A stretch of DNA of 64,000 bases from Varroa destructor (lineage: Eukaryota > Arthropoda > Arachnida > Mesostigmata > Varroidae). Below, one piece after another: positions 1 through 14,090 of this stretch (position 1 is its first letter; every line of letters starts with the position of its first letter). Below the pieces are notes generated by a model, which saw only the letters and a list, made by a program, of their open reading frames with translations, made no database searches and was not told the origin of the DNA. The translations under genes and the position numbers were made by a program. Where the stretch lies: contig NW_019211460.1 of NCBI RefSeq assembly GCF_002443255.2, positions 28,306,481 to 28,370,480 of the forward strand. The letters are read 5' to 3'.

Positions 1-3000
1 AACGTGAACGATGCTTGTTCGGGTATTGTTTAAACGTAGGAGTCAATAAGAAGATTTTTTAAAAAAGCCTTACTACTATTAATCAATCGGCATGAAAAAT
101 CTCATCGTTATCATGTGTGCCAATTAGGATTGGAACACAATTTCAATCTTGAGCTGTTAATTTTGCATCATGCTGATAAGAATCGTACAAAGACTATGCA
201 ATCTTTGCAAAAAAAAAAGATTAACCGAATCAATATCGTCATCGTACTGACGAATTGCATCGAAGCTATTACCAATACGTTAAAGGGTGATACGAAGGTT
301 CAACTTTTATTCTTTTAGTAGGCTTTGTTAATTTAGGCTCGGATAAAAAGCTGGCACCTTACGACTCAACAACACCCAACAGTCATGCATATTTATACAA
401 TGCTGCATGAACTAAAATACCAACGGTTTCAACAAAACGATATCGGGGTCGCATTGAGTGACAGAAAGCGAGCGCGACGTGAAGTCAAGAAATTCTACAA
501 AACCTTAGTCTAATTAAATACCTAGTGTTTTCGGTATCTGCTGCTGCTCCTATAGTTATCCGCCAATTAGAGCTCTTTGCCACGCTAATGGCATCAACGT
601 TCTACGAAAAAATGTGAAGGTGGCTTCGTTGAGCAACTGAAAGCAGACATTCTGTTTCGAGGCACTGCTTGGAACTGACTAACGTCTCGACTTGTATGCG
701 TCCCGAGGCACCTTTCTATAAATGGTTTGAGAAACACAGTTTACGTGCCACTAGAGGGTAATATCTATCTTATGCGAGGGGGGCAGTCTCGCCAGTTGGG
801 CTTATTTCCCTAAAAACCACTACTTGCTAGACGTCAGTTATTTTCTCAGTCATCAGTCAAGAATTAGCCAGACCTCATTTGAGTTCATTTCAAATTCATT
901 TGAGTAGTCCTACGGGCTGATAGGCTGAAGTGGCTAGTGCCACCGGATCATCGAACAGGATCACCTTACCCCAGACAAGCGCTCCTCGCACAAAAGGATG
1001 ACCGCTCGTGGGTTCTCTGATCCTGAAAAAGCATTATATGCCACGTTGCTCGGCCCTAACTTCACAAGCCGTTCTCTTTCCTTCATGATCTCCTTTATCA
1101 AAATGTCACCCGCACCCCCAACACTTCCGCGCATCCATAATTAAGGATTTGAATTTCCTCATGCCTCATATCTGCTGTCATGTATCTTTCGCTACTGCAG
1201 TTACTTACTGCAGTAAATGCGGTAAGGTGACCAGCGTGTGGTGTGCCGCATCTTTTAGGCTCACAGTGCAGAAAACACAAATGTCCCATATGGTTTTGCA
1301 AATGTTATATTTAAAAGCTTCGTGACTCATGAGAATCTGCGTGATGCTGTAAGTAAGGATCCCACTGGACATGCTATTCAGGCCTTTTTGTTAGAAATTA
1401 TGGCGGTTATTGCCTTTCTCGAATAAAATTAGGTGTTACCTCCCGCTCTTTTTGCCACAGCCTCAAGGCCTAGTCTTCCGCATCATCTGCCGGGTCGTGT
1501 CAAAGCATGCACCTTTCTATAACTCTCACGCCTCAAAGAACGATGCCTATCAGGACTAGGCAGCATTTGTGCTAACAGTACGCTAGGCTTGGACAACCCT
1601 AAGCGCTAGTTTTCGGTGGGCATTTTAAAGTAGCTTCTCAACTGTGACTCCCATAGGTCCGGACAATGTCCAGCCATATGCCTCGAAAAGCGCAATCAAT
1701 TCTATTATGTCATGAAAAGCTTCCTTTTCCATTCTCAAGGGCGATCGATGTTTGGCAGTATTGTGACAATTTCCATGTAGGCCCTAGTTGTTTTTACGAC
1801 GGTTTGCCTGATGTAGGAGCGTATCCTTCTAATTGCGTGACCAAGTAGACTAGCCAGCTATCTTGCTGTTCGTACCAGATTTATCTGTTCTTTGTTCTAA
1901 ATTGAATACAGGAGGCAAGCTTTGTTTCCTGCCAGAGCTTCTGATCAGAGGGAGCCTTAGAAATGGCTAACGTTACGACACAGTTGAAGAAACTTGCGCA
2001 ACACAATTTCTTCCACAAGATCTGCAAGAAGTAGATACGAAATTTACATTTAGATAGTGATAATTCTACAACGTAAAATGCCGGCTCGTAGAGAAGGATT
2101 TCCAGCACGTTCTCCAGAAGTAGACATCCATTAAAATGGGACGCCTAGTTATGCTTATTAAAGTTAACTATGACCATATACGGTCATCGCGGAAAATAGC
2201 GTTTTATAATCGGAAACTAAGCAAAGATCAGTTTATATTATAACTGTTATTATTACTTTTTACCAAAGAAGATAATTAAAAGATGCAGGCTGTGTTATAT
2301 AAATTTTACAGATAGGTTGTAGAACCCGGTGTAAAACGTTCAATTTATGGATGTTCAGTCACGCGCTTTGGCCAAAAATGACCCTATAGAATATCGCGGA
2401 GAGAAGTTGCTCAATTGTCGAATGCAGGAACCACACCATCGACATATTTCAGACATGGTGACCATGCATTACATGATTTGCGCGCTCAGAGGAGCAGAGT
2501 GGATTCTGCGCACATCTATATTTAGCTGACAATTCTCAAATATGTGTCCTCATTTGTAAAAAAATATGGTTAATTGAAAATAAACAACTACCGCAGCAGC
2601 TACAAATCAAAGTTATGAGACGCGTTGCCCTTAAAAGTAAAATTGATTGCGATGAAGTTGTCTACAACGATATCCAGCAGATATTATACTATTTAAATAT
2701 TTTTGGTAATTTAAGGAACGACCCGCACTTAACCGATGTTGCAGTTTCTACAGGTATCAAAAGCGCTAACAACAGCGACAAAAGCCTGTGCCAGTATCGT
2801 TTTTGTGCGGCGTACATTCCGCCTTTGGAGTGTGCAAGCTTTTTATTAGCGAAATTTTTCTAGGTGAGGCGCCAACAAACACACAGGCAGTGTACGATAT
2901 TACAGGTAAGATTGTAGTTGCGAAACAACACTTTATATATCAGAAAGAGCAGTCATATACATTTTGAGGCCGTTAAAGCTTCGAAAATAACTCGATAACA

Positions 3001-6000
3001 TGTGCTTCTCACTTTGGTTGAGAATGAAGCGCCCAGACGCCCATAATTATTCCCTGTCGAGAAAATTCTCAGCATCGATACAAAGAGAAACAATCGATAC
3101 TATTATGTTTATATTGAGAATGTGCGTATTTCGGGTAAAACTAGATTCCTAGCCAATGCTTCTGTTTTAGGTATGGTGCCCAAAGAAGAAGACTCCACGC
3201 TAGCGCCCTTTCTCGGCAACGCTTAACTGCCAACAAGGAAGCGTCTGCTACAAACGACTGTGCGACCGTCTGTAGATAAAGTGTCTGACCGCAGGCTGTA
3301 CGTCTTATAGCAAAATGGTACACACATTGGCCAGTTAGTGCAGGGCTGATTGTTTGAAAATCTGATCCTGATATGTTCAAGTAATCGCATATAAGCGTCT
3401 AGCAGCAGAGTTTCTCATGCTAGATTTCTACGTACACGACGTAATTGAACGACTGTCTATCAAAGTTTGCTGTGACAATTTCGATCTGATCATTCATACT
3501 GTCAAAAAGACATTCATATAATTGTAAAGAAAAACTCCGATTCGAGCGGTATTGGACAGGTCGACATGTTTAAAATACGCAAAACGTCATTAAAAACTAT
3601 ATGCCGTCTAAACACAGTCTTTAAGAAGCACTCTTAAAGAATCCAAATCCAAAAACTAGGTCGACCATTTAGATTACTTACGGCGAGTCAGTTTGGTTCG
3701 ACGAGAAAAGAACACAAAAAACACGCTTCGGATTCACGCTTAAAGGTACAGGTTGACATTAATCATTTTATTACGTTAACAAAAAAATTCACACTTAAAA
3801 ATATTAACAGCAGATTACAATAGTAGGACCAGTTATCTGTTTGAACACACGCCTATAAACGTTTGTTCTCTTGCGTAACTAGTCAGTAGCGAAAGAAATA
3901 TTTCACTTTTCTAGTAGAGGTAATGAATGCGCTGCAGGCGGGCATCCACCCGTTACTTCTGTTGAAGGACCACTATGAAAATTCAGTCGCACCCGGGGAG
4001 CATTTTCGATCCAGAGCGCGATCCCAGTAGATTCTTTTACCTTGTCAGCTGTACTTCAAGATCAGGAAAATTTATTTTTGCAACCTTTCAAAAAGGCTTC
4101 TAATGTAATTGTTGCCGCCTGAAGACGCTTCCTGTTCATGACTCAATAACAGCCTCGATTTACTAATAAGCATCAATAATAGTAAAATTTATTGAAGTAA
4201 TCATATCTAGCGAGAAATGACGCAGTTTCCAAAGTCCGGTATATATTACATAAGCTCGATAGGATGTGTAACCTTTGCTTTCACAAATACCCATCCGTTT
4301 GTGCTACGGGTGACTGCACCCTTAAACCCGGCAATCATCTTGATAAGAAGGAATCTAAGAACCACTTTGATTCGCCTTCAGGCCCTAGCTCAAAAGAGAA
4401 AATGGTAAAGAGCATCCGTCAATTGTAGTTGTAGGGTGAAATATAAGTTGCGTAAGGTTTGCGCATATCACACTGGACATATCGCAGTGCCGAAGCAACT
4501 TCCACTGGGACACAGCCGTTGTCAACTTTTACCACGAATGTCAAAGGATCGTTGGCTAACGTTTATATGGCGGCTTAATCATAACGGCACATTGTGGACG
4601 TTCGGCGTTTACGACGCGGAATTCCCTGTATGAGTTTGGCAGAAACAAAAAGAGAGCCTTAAATCGTGTGAAATTGCTCTAGGAACTTGTCGTAGTCTAA
4701 ACGAGTAGCAAATACCATTCCACTTCATTTTAAAGGATGTCGGTGTATATGCAAATTGTGTTATTAGCAACAGCCTGGCTGGGCCAGATGGAAGATATGG
4801 GCAACGCAGGTGGTCCGTCGCGATTGTTCAAGCCGCCATTTCCGGCAACGACTGTCGAAGTAACTCCCAAGTTTAAGGTCTGTAAACGATGTGTTACTCA
4901 ATAGTCAGGCAAAGGTAAGGAGAATGCAACGTGCAGTGAGATCGCATGGAGCTGCTAGAATCTATACAGAATTGTCGAGGCGATGAGTGAGATCGTTTAT
5001 TTACACAGAATTGTGCGACGCGCGCTTGGCTACATATTCCAATAAGTGGCTTAAACGAAGTAGTAGAAGGAATCACATAGCCTGTTAAGTTACAGATACG
5101 GGACATATCCAGGAGAAGACAGAAAACAGATGATTATCAACATTGTTAGTGTATATCTATAATAGCTCACTCTTTAAGTAGGATAGAGCATTTGTATGGC
5201 TGCTCTTTCAGTGTATTTATTTTCACAGAGCACAGCGTACTTCCGTTAGATTAAATTTGTTTCTATATGAATCGGTTTCCCTATTGTGCTATAACAATGT
5301 ATTTGAATTAATCATCTCAAAGCATTTCTCAGATAGTGTTGCTTTTACCTAAAAAATATAAATCAGTGTAAAAATCGCTGCTCTAAAGAAAGAACGCTTG
5401 CGATACTTTACTTAGCTTGCTCTTTTTAACAGTATCGCTCGGTTGCGCCCGCTTAAAGCCCAAGCCTAAACTCAAGGTAGGAGTCAGCTTTTACACCGAA
5501 GTATGTAGCTGTGGCACGTATTTTCAGTTTTATCGTTGTCCAGTGCAAACGTTCACGAAAAAATAAACACTCTCGGCTGTCGGCCGATCATTAGGACCTT
5601 TGTGATTTCACAACTGTCCATGAAATGGCCATGAGAAATTTTTGGCAATCTACAAGATAGTTTTTGGCCCGGCGTTCGTCTTTGACCCTGGAAGCGGTTC
5701 ACGCCACTCTAAACACGTTGAGATAGCTATGAATGATGTTATTTCAGATGTGCTCAATTTTCATAAAAGTACATTTAATCTTTTTGATGAATAAGGAAAC
5801 AAACGTTTTGCTGAGCCTCGGCCGCAGTAGACCCTGACACTCTCGCATCCGTACCGATTTTGAGAAAAAAAATAATAATAATAATCATACGTCGATGTTT
5901 ATTTGTAATTGCACTATTGAAAAATGTTTTTTTTGTCACGCACAGAAAATTATTTTTGCGACAAGCTTACGGAGTATACCACAAAAATAAATTGTACCTA

Positions 6001-7356
6001 CGATATGTAAAGCTCGTGGATCTGCAATCACAATAAGGTTCGCAGTCGCCGTAGAAAAGGCATTTTGCTTTCCGTTGCAAACGAAACGGCAGTAAATAAT
6101 TTGGTATTGGCATATCGGTACCGGGTTTGATTATGCCTCGTAGAAAAAATCCAAAGTATTATTTTTGTGTGGGCCGTTCGGCGGTCGGCAGGTTTTTGCC
6201 CAAAAGATGCTTAAGTGATTAGAAAGCCGGTTATAGACTAAATGACTTTTGTGAAAGTTTGGTCGGAGTGTTGCGAGGTGCGCTCTCTTCGGTTCGTTAA
6301 TCTGTCCTCTCTCGGTCTTCACCCGCAGTTTGTACAATAGACAAATATTTTTTCGTCGAAAATCACTGGGTACTTTTTGCGTAACAGAGTCGAGTCATAA
6401 ATGATGGTGTTCGTTCGCATAAGCATGATGAAAGAGCACCTGTTTTACTGCTATGATATATGATTTGTATTTGAGGTTCTTGTGAGCCTTCCACGAAAGC
6501 CTCCTTAGTTTGTATAGCAACGAAATTCAGGCATAATAAGAAAAATATGTTTATTTTTCGTCGATAGGTCATTTTTGAGGATCGTTTGCATTAGTGGGTA
6601 AGGACCTTAGTTAAATTTGCGAGAGCTACGCGGCGAACAGCAACTGGGTACCCCAGTGACGATATCTAACCAAATTTACTATTGCAGATTTATTATAATG
6701 GGCGCGAAGAAGGGTGCTCTCTGGCTGTACTCACACAGTTTCTACGGCTCATCGATGGCTATGATACGATGTTGTACTGGATAAAGTAGGCTTTTTCTTA
6801 AAGCCCTCTTTTGCCCAATGGGAGAACTATTCTATAGTGAAAGGATCAATTGTTTCATATTCAGCTGTAGCACATTGTGTGCACCTACTATATCATTGTT
6901 ATCACATGTTATCTTAGTATCGTCACATCTTCTTGTTTCATCAGTGTTACGCTACACACGAACTCGTGTCGGCTACATCCATTTACTGACAGTATAACTA
7001 ATCTTCATCTGCTCGTTTATTCGGTTCTATCTATAACAGAACGTAGTTCTTGGGTATCGATAAGCTCGCAATATAATGTTACTGCAATGAAGAAAACAAA
7101 TTTACATATTATCAGTAAGCAGTGTGACAATACTCCCGATGATCGAACGTAATTGTGTGGTGCATTACAATGAAAAGTCAAAACATAATTCCAACAGTAG
7201 TTACCGAAGCCGATATATAATGGTTTGTCCTCGCTGAAGACCAAATCCACGAGATAGGTACAAAGCTCCATATGACCGGTGTATTTGCCTAGTAATAATA
7301 TAGTATTTATTTTCAATGCATTTTACAAGCTAGGCTTTTCTTTTTTTGTGCGGCAG
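1..7356. other. Intergenic or upstream intronic DNA, no supported gene
   Basis: AT-rich sequence with only short open frames that lack family motifs, convincing splice sites or consistent codon character. The 5' exon of the DM4/12 gene that begins downstream, carrying its start codon and signal peptide, may lie near the right end, but I could not place it. A short minus-strand frame at 6363-6572 begins with a hydrophobic stretch but has nothing else to support it. Confidence 0.5.
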
Positions 7357-9156
7357 GTGGTCTCCGAAAGAGGCCCCTTTTCTATATCAACAGGAATTTC
7401 CTTTCCAATTGAGCTGGAACTTGATTCCGAGCCTGAAGCCATCAGGGAACTCGACGAACCGAGGAGTAAAAAGCAGCTGGATCAGAGCACGTTCGGCCGC
7501 GTACGATTGGGTAACAGCGAAAAATAATGTTCACTATCTAAATTCTAATTGCGATAGAGTTTTATCAACGATTCCATGAGATGATTTGTTGCGAGTTGGA
7601 TGAAGCAAGCTCGATGTAGAAAGTGTACTGCTAAATCAATGAGTAACTAGGTTATGATTAGCGACTGTGGAAGTCAGGCCATCACACAGCAAAGAGATAT
7701 CGAGAACTGCGATAACAATCATAATGTTTATTTTGATGCGCGAAAAACAAACAATATTAAATATTCTTTTGATCGTTTTTAATACGAATAAACATCTACC
7801 CAACGTGTTACACGTCAGCTACTGTTTTGTCTCGCCACTAACAGATTTTCTCCCTGAACCATCGCAAAAAACACCAATGAAATTTTTTCTATAGTTGCAT
7901 AGTCTTTCTAACAAAAATGTGAACTTGATATTGTTGACCCGGAACACAAATTGTCGCGCTGTGTCGCATGCATCGACTGGTCCAGCCGACGATGTAAGCT
8001 TTGCGCCTACGCAAAATGACATCATGCACAAAAAAACGAAATTCAAGCGGAACCCACTAAAAACAGATACAAGCGTCAGCCGCGAGATGAAGAAAATCAA
8101 ACGTGAAATGAAAGAACTCGTGAAGACGACAGGCTTTGGATCCCGTGAAAATAGGGCCGTGTTACCTCCTGATCGAACACTAAGGGCTCTTCAGGAACGA
8201 TTGCAACTGTTCAGAAGTAAGTCCCTTGTGTGTATATAATATTCCCTTCTTGACTTAAGGATAAGGATTTGCAATGATGAAAATTTAGGTTATTTGGGTA
8301 TTTATCCCGCAACCGAACGTCTCACAGCTCTGCGTGTAGAGATAGGCCGGTGGCGCCTGATCACATTAAGCGGTCACTTGAAATTCGCGTTCCTTCGCGT
8401 GTTTATTCTGTAAAAACCCAGACTTGTGTAAGGATATGAATATTTCCTAAGAATTTATGGTAACAAATGTTGCCGTCATGCCAGTAACCAGTGTCGTTAC
8501 ACCGACTAGACACCGCTGATTTATATTACCGTCGTTACTAGATATACATGTTCCTGTATATACACACACACAGATTTATTTTTCAAAATATTCACGTGCA
8601 TCTTATTCATGTACAACCTAAATATGTTTTGACGATATTTAATGGGACTTCGCTTGTAGGCATTACGTTATCGCTAAATCAAGTGGGCCTCGTAGGAGAG
8701 CAATGTCTTCTTCGAGCGATTTGCGAAGCTGCCAAATTCCCGCAGGCGGATGAAGAGGGTCTCGTTGGACAGATCGTCACACTTCTCCTCACGTCTGTCA
8801 TATTCTAATGCATTGCACCGTTATGCTTGCGTCGATCATGTACTTAGCCGATATATGTATCATGCAATGTTCGACATAGGTCAAAAATTTTTCACACCTT
8901 TATAGATCCTGTGAATGTTAAACAGTAGAACACAAGAACTAACAATAGAAAATATATTTTTTTTTTTTCAAATAATTGTAGGGGAACAAACAAATAATTG
9001 TTAAAAACTGTACATTTTTTTATTTTTAGGATTCCGGAAAATAGTGTTCCCGAGATGGCGAGTTATAATGAGGCTACGGAGCGAGGAAAGGCTGGAAAGA
9101 ATTGTACCGGTTATAGTGACTGCCCGATTTCCGTGTTCAATGTGCGTGATCTTTAG
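7357..9156 (+). CDS. DM4/12-domain protein, 5' partial gene model (four 3' exons)
   Basis: I join four exons: 7357-7510, 7986-8216, 8660-8792 and 9030-9156. They sum to 645 nt and keep one frame to a TAG stop at 9154-9156. The first acceptor is a pyrimidine run ending GCGGCAG, and the 8216 donor is GTAAGT. The 8792 donor (GTCTGT) and 7985 acceptor are weaker but fit the phase. The DM4/12 (DUF1676-independent, Pfam DM4_12) signature is clear: QCLLRAICEAA on exon 3, then EEGLVGQIVTLLLT running across the splice into IPEN, then NCTGYSDCPISVF at the C terminus. This gives the four conserved cysteines. Upstream is a basic, helix-prone linker. The family is arthropod-specific, usually secreted with a signal peptide, and of unknown function. 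The start codon and signal peptide are missing from my model, so a first exon probably lies 5' of 7357. Confidence 0.85.
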
Positions 9157-9368
9157 GAATAATCTCCAAAATCTACAGTAGACACATTACGCTGAAGGAA
9201 GGTTTGCCTATTGTATCTGATTCAAATAGTAGTAGTGACCCTTTGTCGCGCACGCGGTATTCTAAGCAAGCACTATCGTTTTGTGCACTTTTTCAAAGAC
9301 AAAGGGAAAAAATGATAGGAACGCTTTATTATGACTGTCGCTGGAGGACAAGACCATTGTTGCATAAC

Positions 9369-9374
9369 AATAAA
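9369..9374 (+). terminator. Poly(A) signal of the DM4/12 gene
   Basis: AATAAA about 210 bp past the stop codon of the DM4/12 gene, on the same strand. It is the first canonical hexamer downstream. Confidence 0.5.
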
Positions 9375-10144
9375 AACAAGCCTTAGACGCTTTGAACGAA
9401 ACTTAGGATTATTTGCTTTTTTTTTTTCGTTTCGAGTAGACCATGAGCTATCGTGCCTTGGCTATTAGACGCATGATCTGCCGTGTCGAGCCATTGCCGT
9501 GCAAGCACATGGACGCTTACATGCAAAGATTATGATAGATAAGGTAAATGAGTGGATTGCTAATGGGAGATTGGTTTTCATATTAGTACAACATCTAGGC
9601 GAAGACCTCCATTAAACTGTGCCATTGCATTAGCGGTTCTAATGATAGGTTTATAGATCGAAGCAATCAATCAAAATTGATTGTCACTATCAATATAGAA
9701 ATAGCTATTGCTTTGCAAGTCTAGTTTACGTCAATCCAGCAGCAGCCGTTTGGCACTCCTTACCATGATACCGTTCGCATATACCGAGACATTGTATATT
9801 TACTTTAGCTTTGCTTAGAGATCTTCTTTCCTTTGCATCGTAAAATCGACTATGATGAGATCTTCTGCAGAGGAATAAGGAATGGCTAGGACTGGAGCAG
9901 AACGGTATTATTTATCGTAAAGGCATTTTTATAAATACTGCTTGCCAGTGTATGCAGTTATCTTTAAACAGTCAATCTGACAAAAACATTTTTAGCCTTT
10001 TGACGATCGTAATGACAGTGGAGGTGAACGTGGTCAGTAAGGGACGAGCCGCATTTGACAGCTAAAATGATAAATCTGTTGCCAGCTAAGTAGAACAATG
10101 AGTCTCCAGTGAGGCACCCATATTTTTTCAACAATAATAATAAT

Positions 10145-10179
10145 ATGTATACCCGCAATCGATAATGTATACCCGCAAT
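10145..10179. repeat. Two-copy tandem repeat, 20-bp period
   Basis: The 15-mer ATGTATACCCGCAAT occurs at 10145-10159 and again at 10165-10179. The 5-bp gap between them makes a short direct duplication. No coding or element context is visible. Confidence 0.8.
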
Positions 10180-11064
10180 AAGGCAAAATTGGGTTTCCGA
10201 TAACTGAGCAAGAAATACGTCGAACGATATCGTGGGGCTTCTCGCTCGTACTCGCATTGTGTACGTTGGAATTGTTGTTTAATTCATCTAAACCCATCGA
10301 TTTTGTGAGAATCTTCAGCTCCATGGCAAAGTAATCGCTGATCGTGTCGACAGCGGTTCCTGTAACAATATTCTTCGTATACAGTATGCCGAGAACTGTT
10401 GCACAGTTTCTTCGCCTGGTTTCCGTAACGAGCTCACCAGCACCATCTTAAAATTCCGCTGAAACAGTCATCGACGCTTGCTGATCGCCGTCGTCGTTCG
10501 GTTAAAATAAGCACGCGGATTTTGAAGTGGCCAGTTTAAGTCGGAAAACGGTACATGCACTGAAGTTCCGAAATTTCTGAAAGTTCTCCCCTAGCTGAAT
10601 CGGTGCGGTTACCATAAACTGCTTACATAACGCCTTTCCTAACTCTAGCGATTTGTAGTTATTATCAGCAAGCGTCAACAGATATACATAGAAACAGATA
10701 TGTTGAATACCTTAAAGCTAAAACAAAAATTGCGGGAAAGACCTTTAATAAGGTTTTCGGCGAGCTTGAAATCCGTAGTTTTAGCATTCGAACGTTAGTT
10801 TGACGTTGCCACCTCATCCGAATGTACGTATCCGAGTGTTTCTCCCCCATCAGTTGACAACTCCACAAAAGAAAGTCGCTTCTCCTAGTTAAACACACCC
10901 TTAAGCTCACTTATCAGTAGACAACGTGGAAATGCCTCATCTCTATATCAGTTTAATGGGACCGTTTTTGGGATCAGATCAAACAGCGTACCACTAGAAC
11001 GTTGTTGCATGTCAAGATTCAAATGTGTGAACAGGAGGCGATTTTTACCATGGCGCCAATCTCG

Positions 11065-11139
11065 TACGTAGCGTTTACGGCTTTTTTTTCATGCGAATAC
11101 GTAGCGTTTACGGCTTTCTTTTCATGCGAATACGTAGCG
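11065..11139. repeat. 33-bp tandem duplication plus partial third copy
   Basis: Unit 1 is 11065-11097 and unit 2 is 11098-11130. They differ at one base within the T-run (a T to C change). A truncated third copy (TACGTAGCG) follows at 11131-11139. The period is a multiple of three, so the plus-strand frame reads an 11-residue unit twice, but I see no independent sign that this frame is translated. Confidence 0.9.
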
Positions 11140-14090
11140 CTGGTGTATCTGATCCCGATTACAGCCAATATAGAAAAAACATAGGTAGAGGAGCGGGACT
11201 AGTGAACTTCTTTGATTTTGCAGTACTTAACTGATAATTAGCAAATCGCCTAGGATGCTGGTTCAACTTCAACGAAGGTGATATCGCCAACACCTCGGTT
11301 AGCATATCTAAATTTCTTTCTAAAACGAACAACGCGGATCACCCACACGAAATTATCTGGGGGGCAACCAGCGATGAGATTAGTTGTATTGTTTATGCAG
11401 ACTGTGCAATGTTTAACAGTGCAGCTTGTAAGATGCTCATAGAAATCATACCCGCGTAAAGGAACATAGTGGAATGGATTATTGTGTTATGCAGACCCTT
11501 CTTAACGATCGCTCATAGTTTGCAGAAAATAGATAATGAAACATTAAGGACGTCGTAATATCCTTATTTGAAAAAAATGTTTATTGGAGTATCTGTTCTA
11601 CTGTCGTCAAGCGGTTCCTGTGGCTGGTTGTGACTTTTGCAATGGTTGCATTCATGATTTTGCTGCTACAATGAACTGGGTCTATACACTGAAATTTGGA
11701 CATCAACGAAGTCGCGGGCCAACAACACGACGGGCCGTATTGGATTATATCGCATAAATGTATTAAATCTGTCATATCCGATACTTCTAAAACTGTCATT
11801 TCGAACAACAGATCTCTAACCAACAGGTTACCGATGTAAGCACACGCTCCGATCAAGAACCGGGTCGGGCACGTAGCTATAGCACGCGGCCTTGGCAGGT
11901 CAAATGTAAACAACTAAGAAAAAGAAGTGAGGACATCTGAATCGATCATTATTAGAACACGACGGAAACCTTTGATACCGCTCACAGTCGAGCTGAAGTC
12001 TATGGCATTAACATAGAGCGATATAATGTCAAGCGCTTGGACTTGACTTTGGACCTTCGTTAAAATATCCACATATTATTAGCAGTCACCCCAGGTCACG
12101 ATAGAAACCAATTACCTTTTTTTTTTTTGTTTTTTTTACTATAGTAAACCGTATTCTTGCTTTGTAGGTTATTTTCACATGAAAAAAGTTTTAAAACATG
12201 CATAGCCCTAACAAATGAGTTATTCTCAACGTCTCCTTAAATGACCGGTCACGTACTGCTTTCAATGATAGTATTTCCCGAGATACTTTCTGTATTGCGA
12301 TCACATGATATCCTATCGACTATATCGGTGAGACTGGTAGTTCACTATACGGATATGGGGTATCTGTTGTCGTTGGCGTCAACATCCGTCTCAGATGCTT
12401 TACTCTACGCTGTCACGAACGACGACACATCTGATAACAATGACAGGCATAAAATAAACAAAATTAAAAAAAGAAAAGGGGCCAGTCAGCGAACAGTGGC
12501 CTCGAGCTGGTGATCAACTGTACGTGATCGTCCGGTCGTGCCTTTGAGAGGACAACTTAAAAGTTGCAGAGAAGGGAAACAGATTGCCCATCTGTCGACG
12601 GCACACCACTCCCAATATAAACAGCATCACCAACTATCCCGTAAAATTAAAAAGATAAATTCATATATGCATCTTAGGTTTGTTTCTGCTCTTTAGTACG
12701 ATTTACGACTGAAAATGGATTTGAATTGTTATTTTGTTCTAAATCAATTTTCCAAACAAGAACCGAAACAGCGGGCGTGTCTAGTTTGTGCATGCATTCC
12801 GTTTTTACTCGTGTAATAACCGATGCTTTTTCAACTTAAAAAAATTTGTTTAAACATTTGTAAGTACTCTTAGTTGGAGCACAATAACTTTTTCAGAGTA
12901 TCTGCTAAGCGTCTGCAATGTCGTAGCAAAAAAGATGTCGTTAAGATTAAAAGTCAAGTACCTGCCAATTGATTCAAAAACCGTTCCCGTGGACGAATGT
13001 CTAGACATTTTGCAAAAAAAAAAAATATCCAAATAGTCATCGCCTGCAGGCCGTCTAATTTCGATCACAGTCTCAAATCTAAATCATATATATGTATATA
13101 TTTCGAGTGGTGGCATCTATCCTAAAAGAGTCCCGCTTTGTAATTCGTTTAATTCAGATTGGCTGAATGTTTATATGTCTGCTAGGAATTGGCCCGTCCT
13201 TCTCAGATTGCGGACATCGGACAGATAGACCGATTTAATTCAATGCAACACATTAGTAATAGACCAAAAGTTAGACAACGAAAAATTACGTTTTTCAGCT
13301 CTTAATTACTTTTTGTTTCAATCTGTTCAGTAAGTATGTGGACCAGAAGGAAATATTCCTAGAGAAGGGTCTCAAAAGAAAACACCAGATTTGCCATTAT
13401 GCGCCGTAATTCAACTCGTACAAAATGGGAAGCGCGATAAAGAATCTGGTGTATGCAATAAAATAGATAGGATAGAAATGTTGCTTTTGCTAGGGCTTGA
13501 ATCGCGCGGTGCGCAATCGAAGTTGCTTTCATCCTGAGCCTCACTCAGGTCCCTGATGACTCCTACGAATTCGTATTTTCGCTTTTGTGCCTTGCCATCC
13601 CTGATTAAAAGGAATTACTCGACGTCGACAGATTATGCAGCTCTTTAAACAAAAAATTACACGGGTTACCTGAGCACTACTGTAGATCTATCATTTTAGT
13701 CATTTTCGTATAAGTTGAAAGACGCACACAGTTCTAGGGGCAGCTGGCATATGGAACAAGGTAACTGCTTACCAGCGGATTGTTTTATTTACTTTTTGAT
13801 CGGTACGAGCGACCCATTTTTGGCACGAGCTTATTTCAGCACTGATATCGGTAGCTATTGGTATGGTAATTCCGATCCGAGATCTATTTCTGTAGCTTGG
13901 AGGTAGAAAGTTTACTTCTTGTCTATCTTCTACGATGTCTCTGGCTTCGATATTGACGTTATGTAGGTCACACGCGTATCGGGAAACTTTCCTTATAGCT
14001 GCTATCTCAACAAAGTGATAATATATCAGTTATATACAGAACTAGTGGATGCGTAGTAAGGTAAGTGTGATGTTGAAGCGTTTAGCGCAA

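Noticed and set aside
11581..11913. Minus-strand frame of 110 codons ending near an AATAAA-like hexamer
   Set aside because: The hexamer overlaps the end of the frame and no protein family is recognisable; likely chance.
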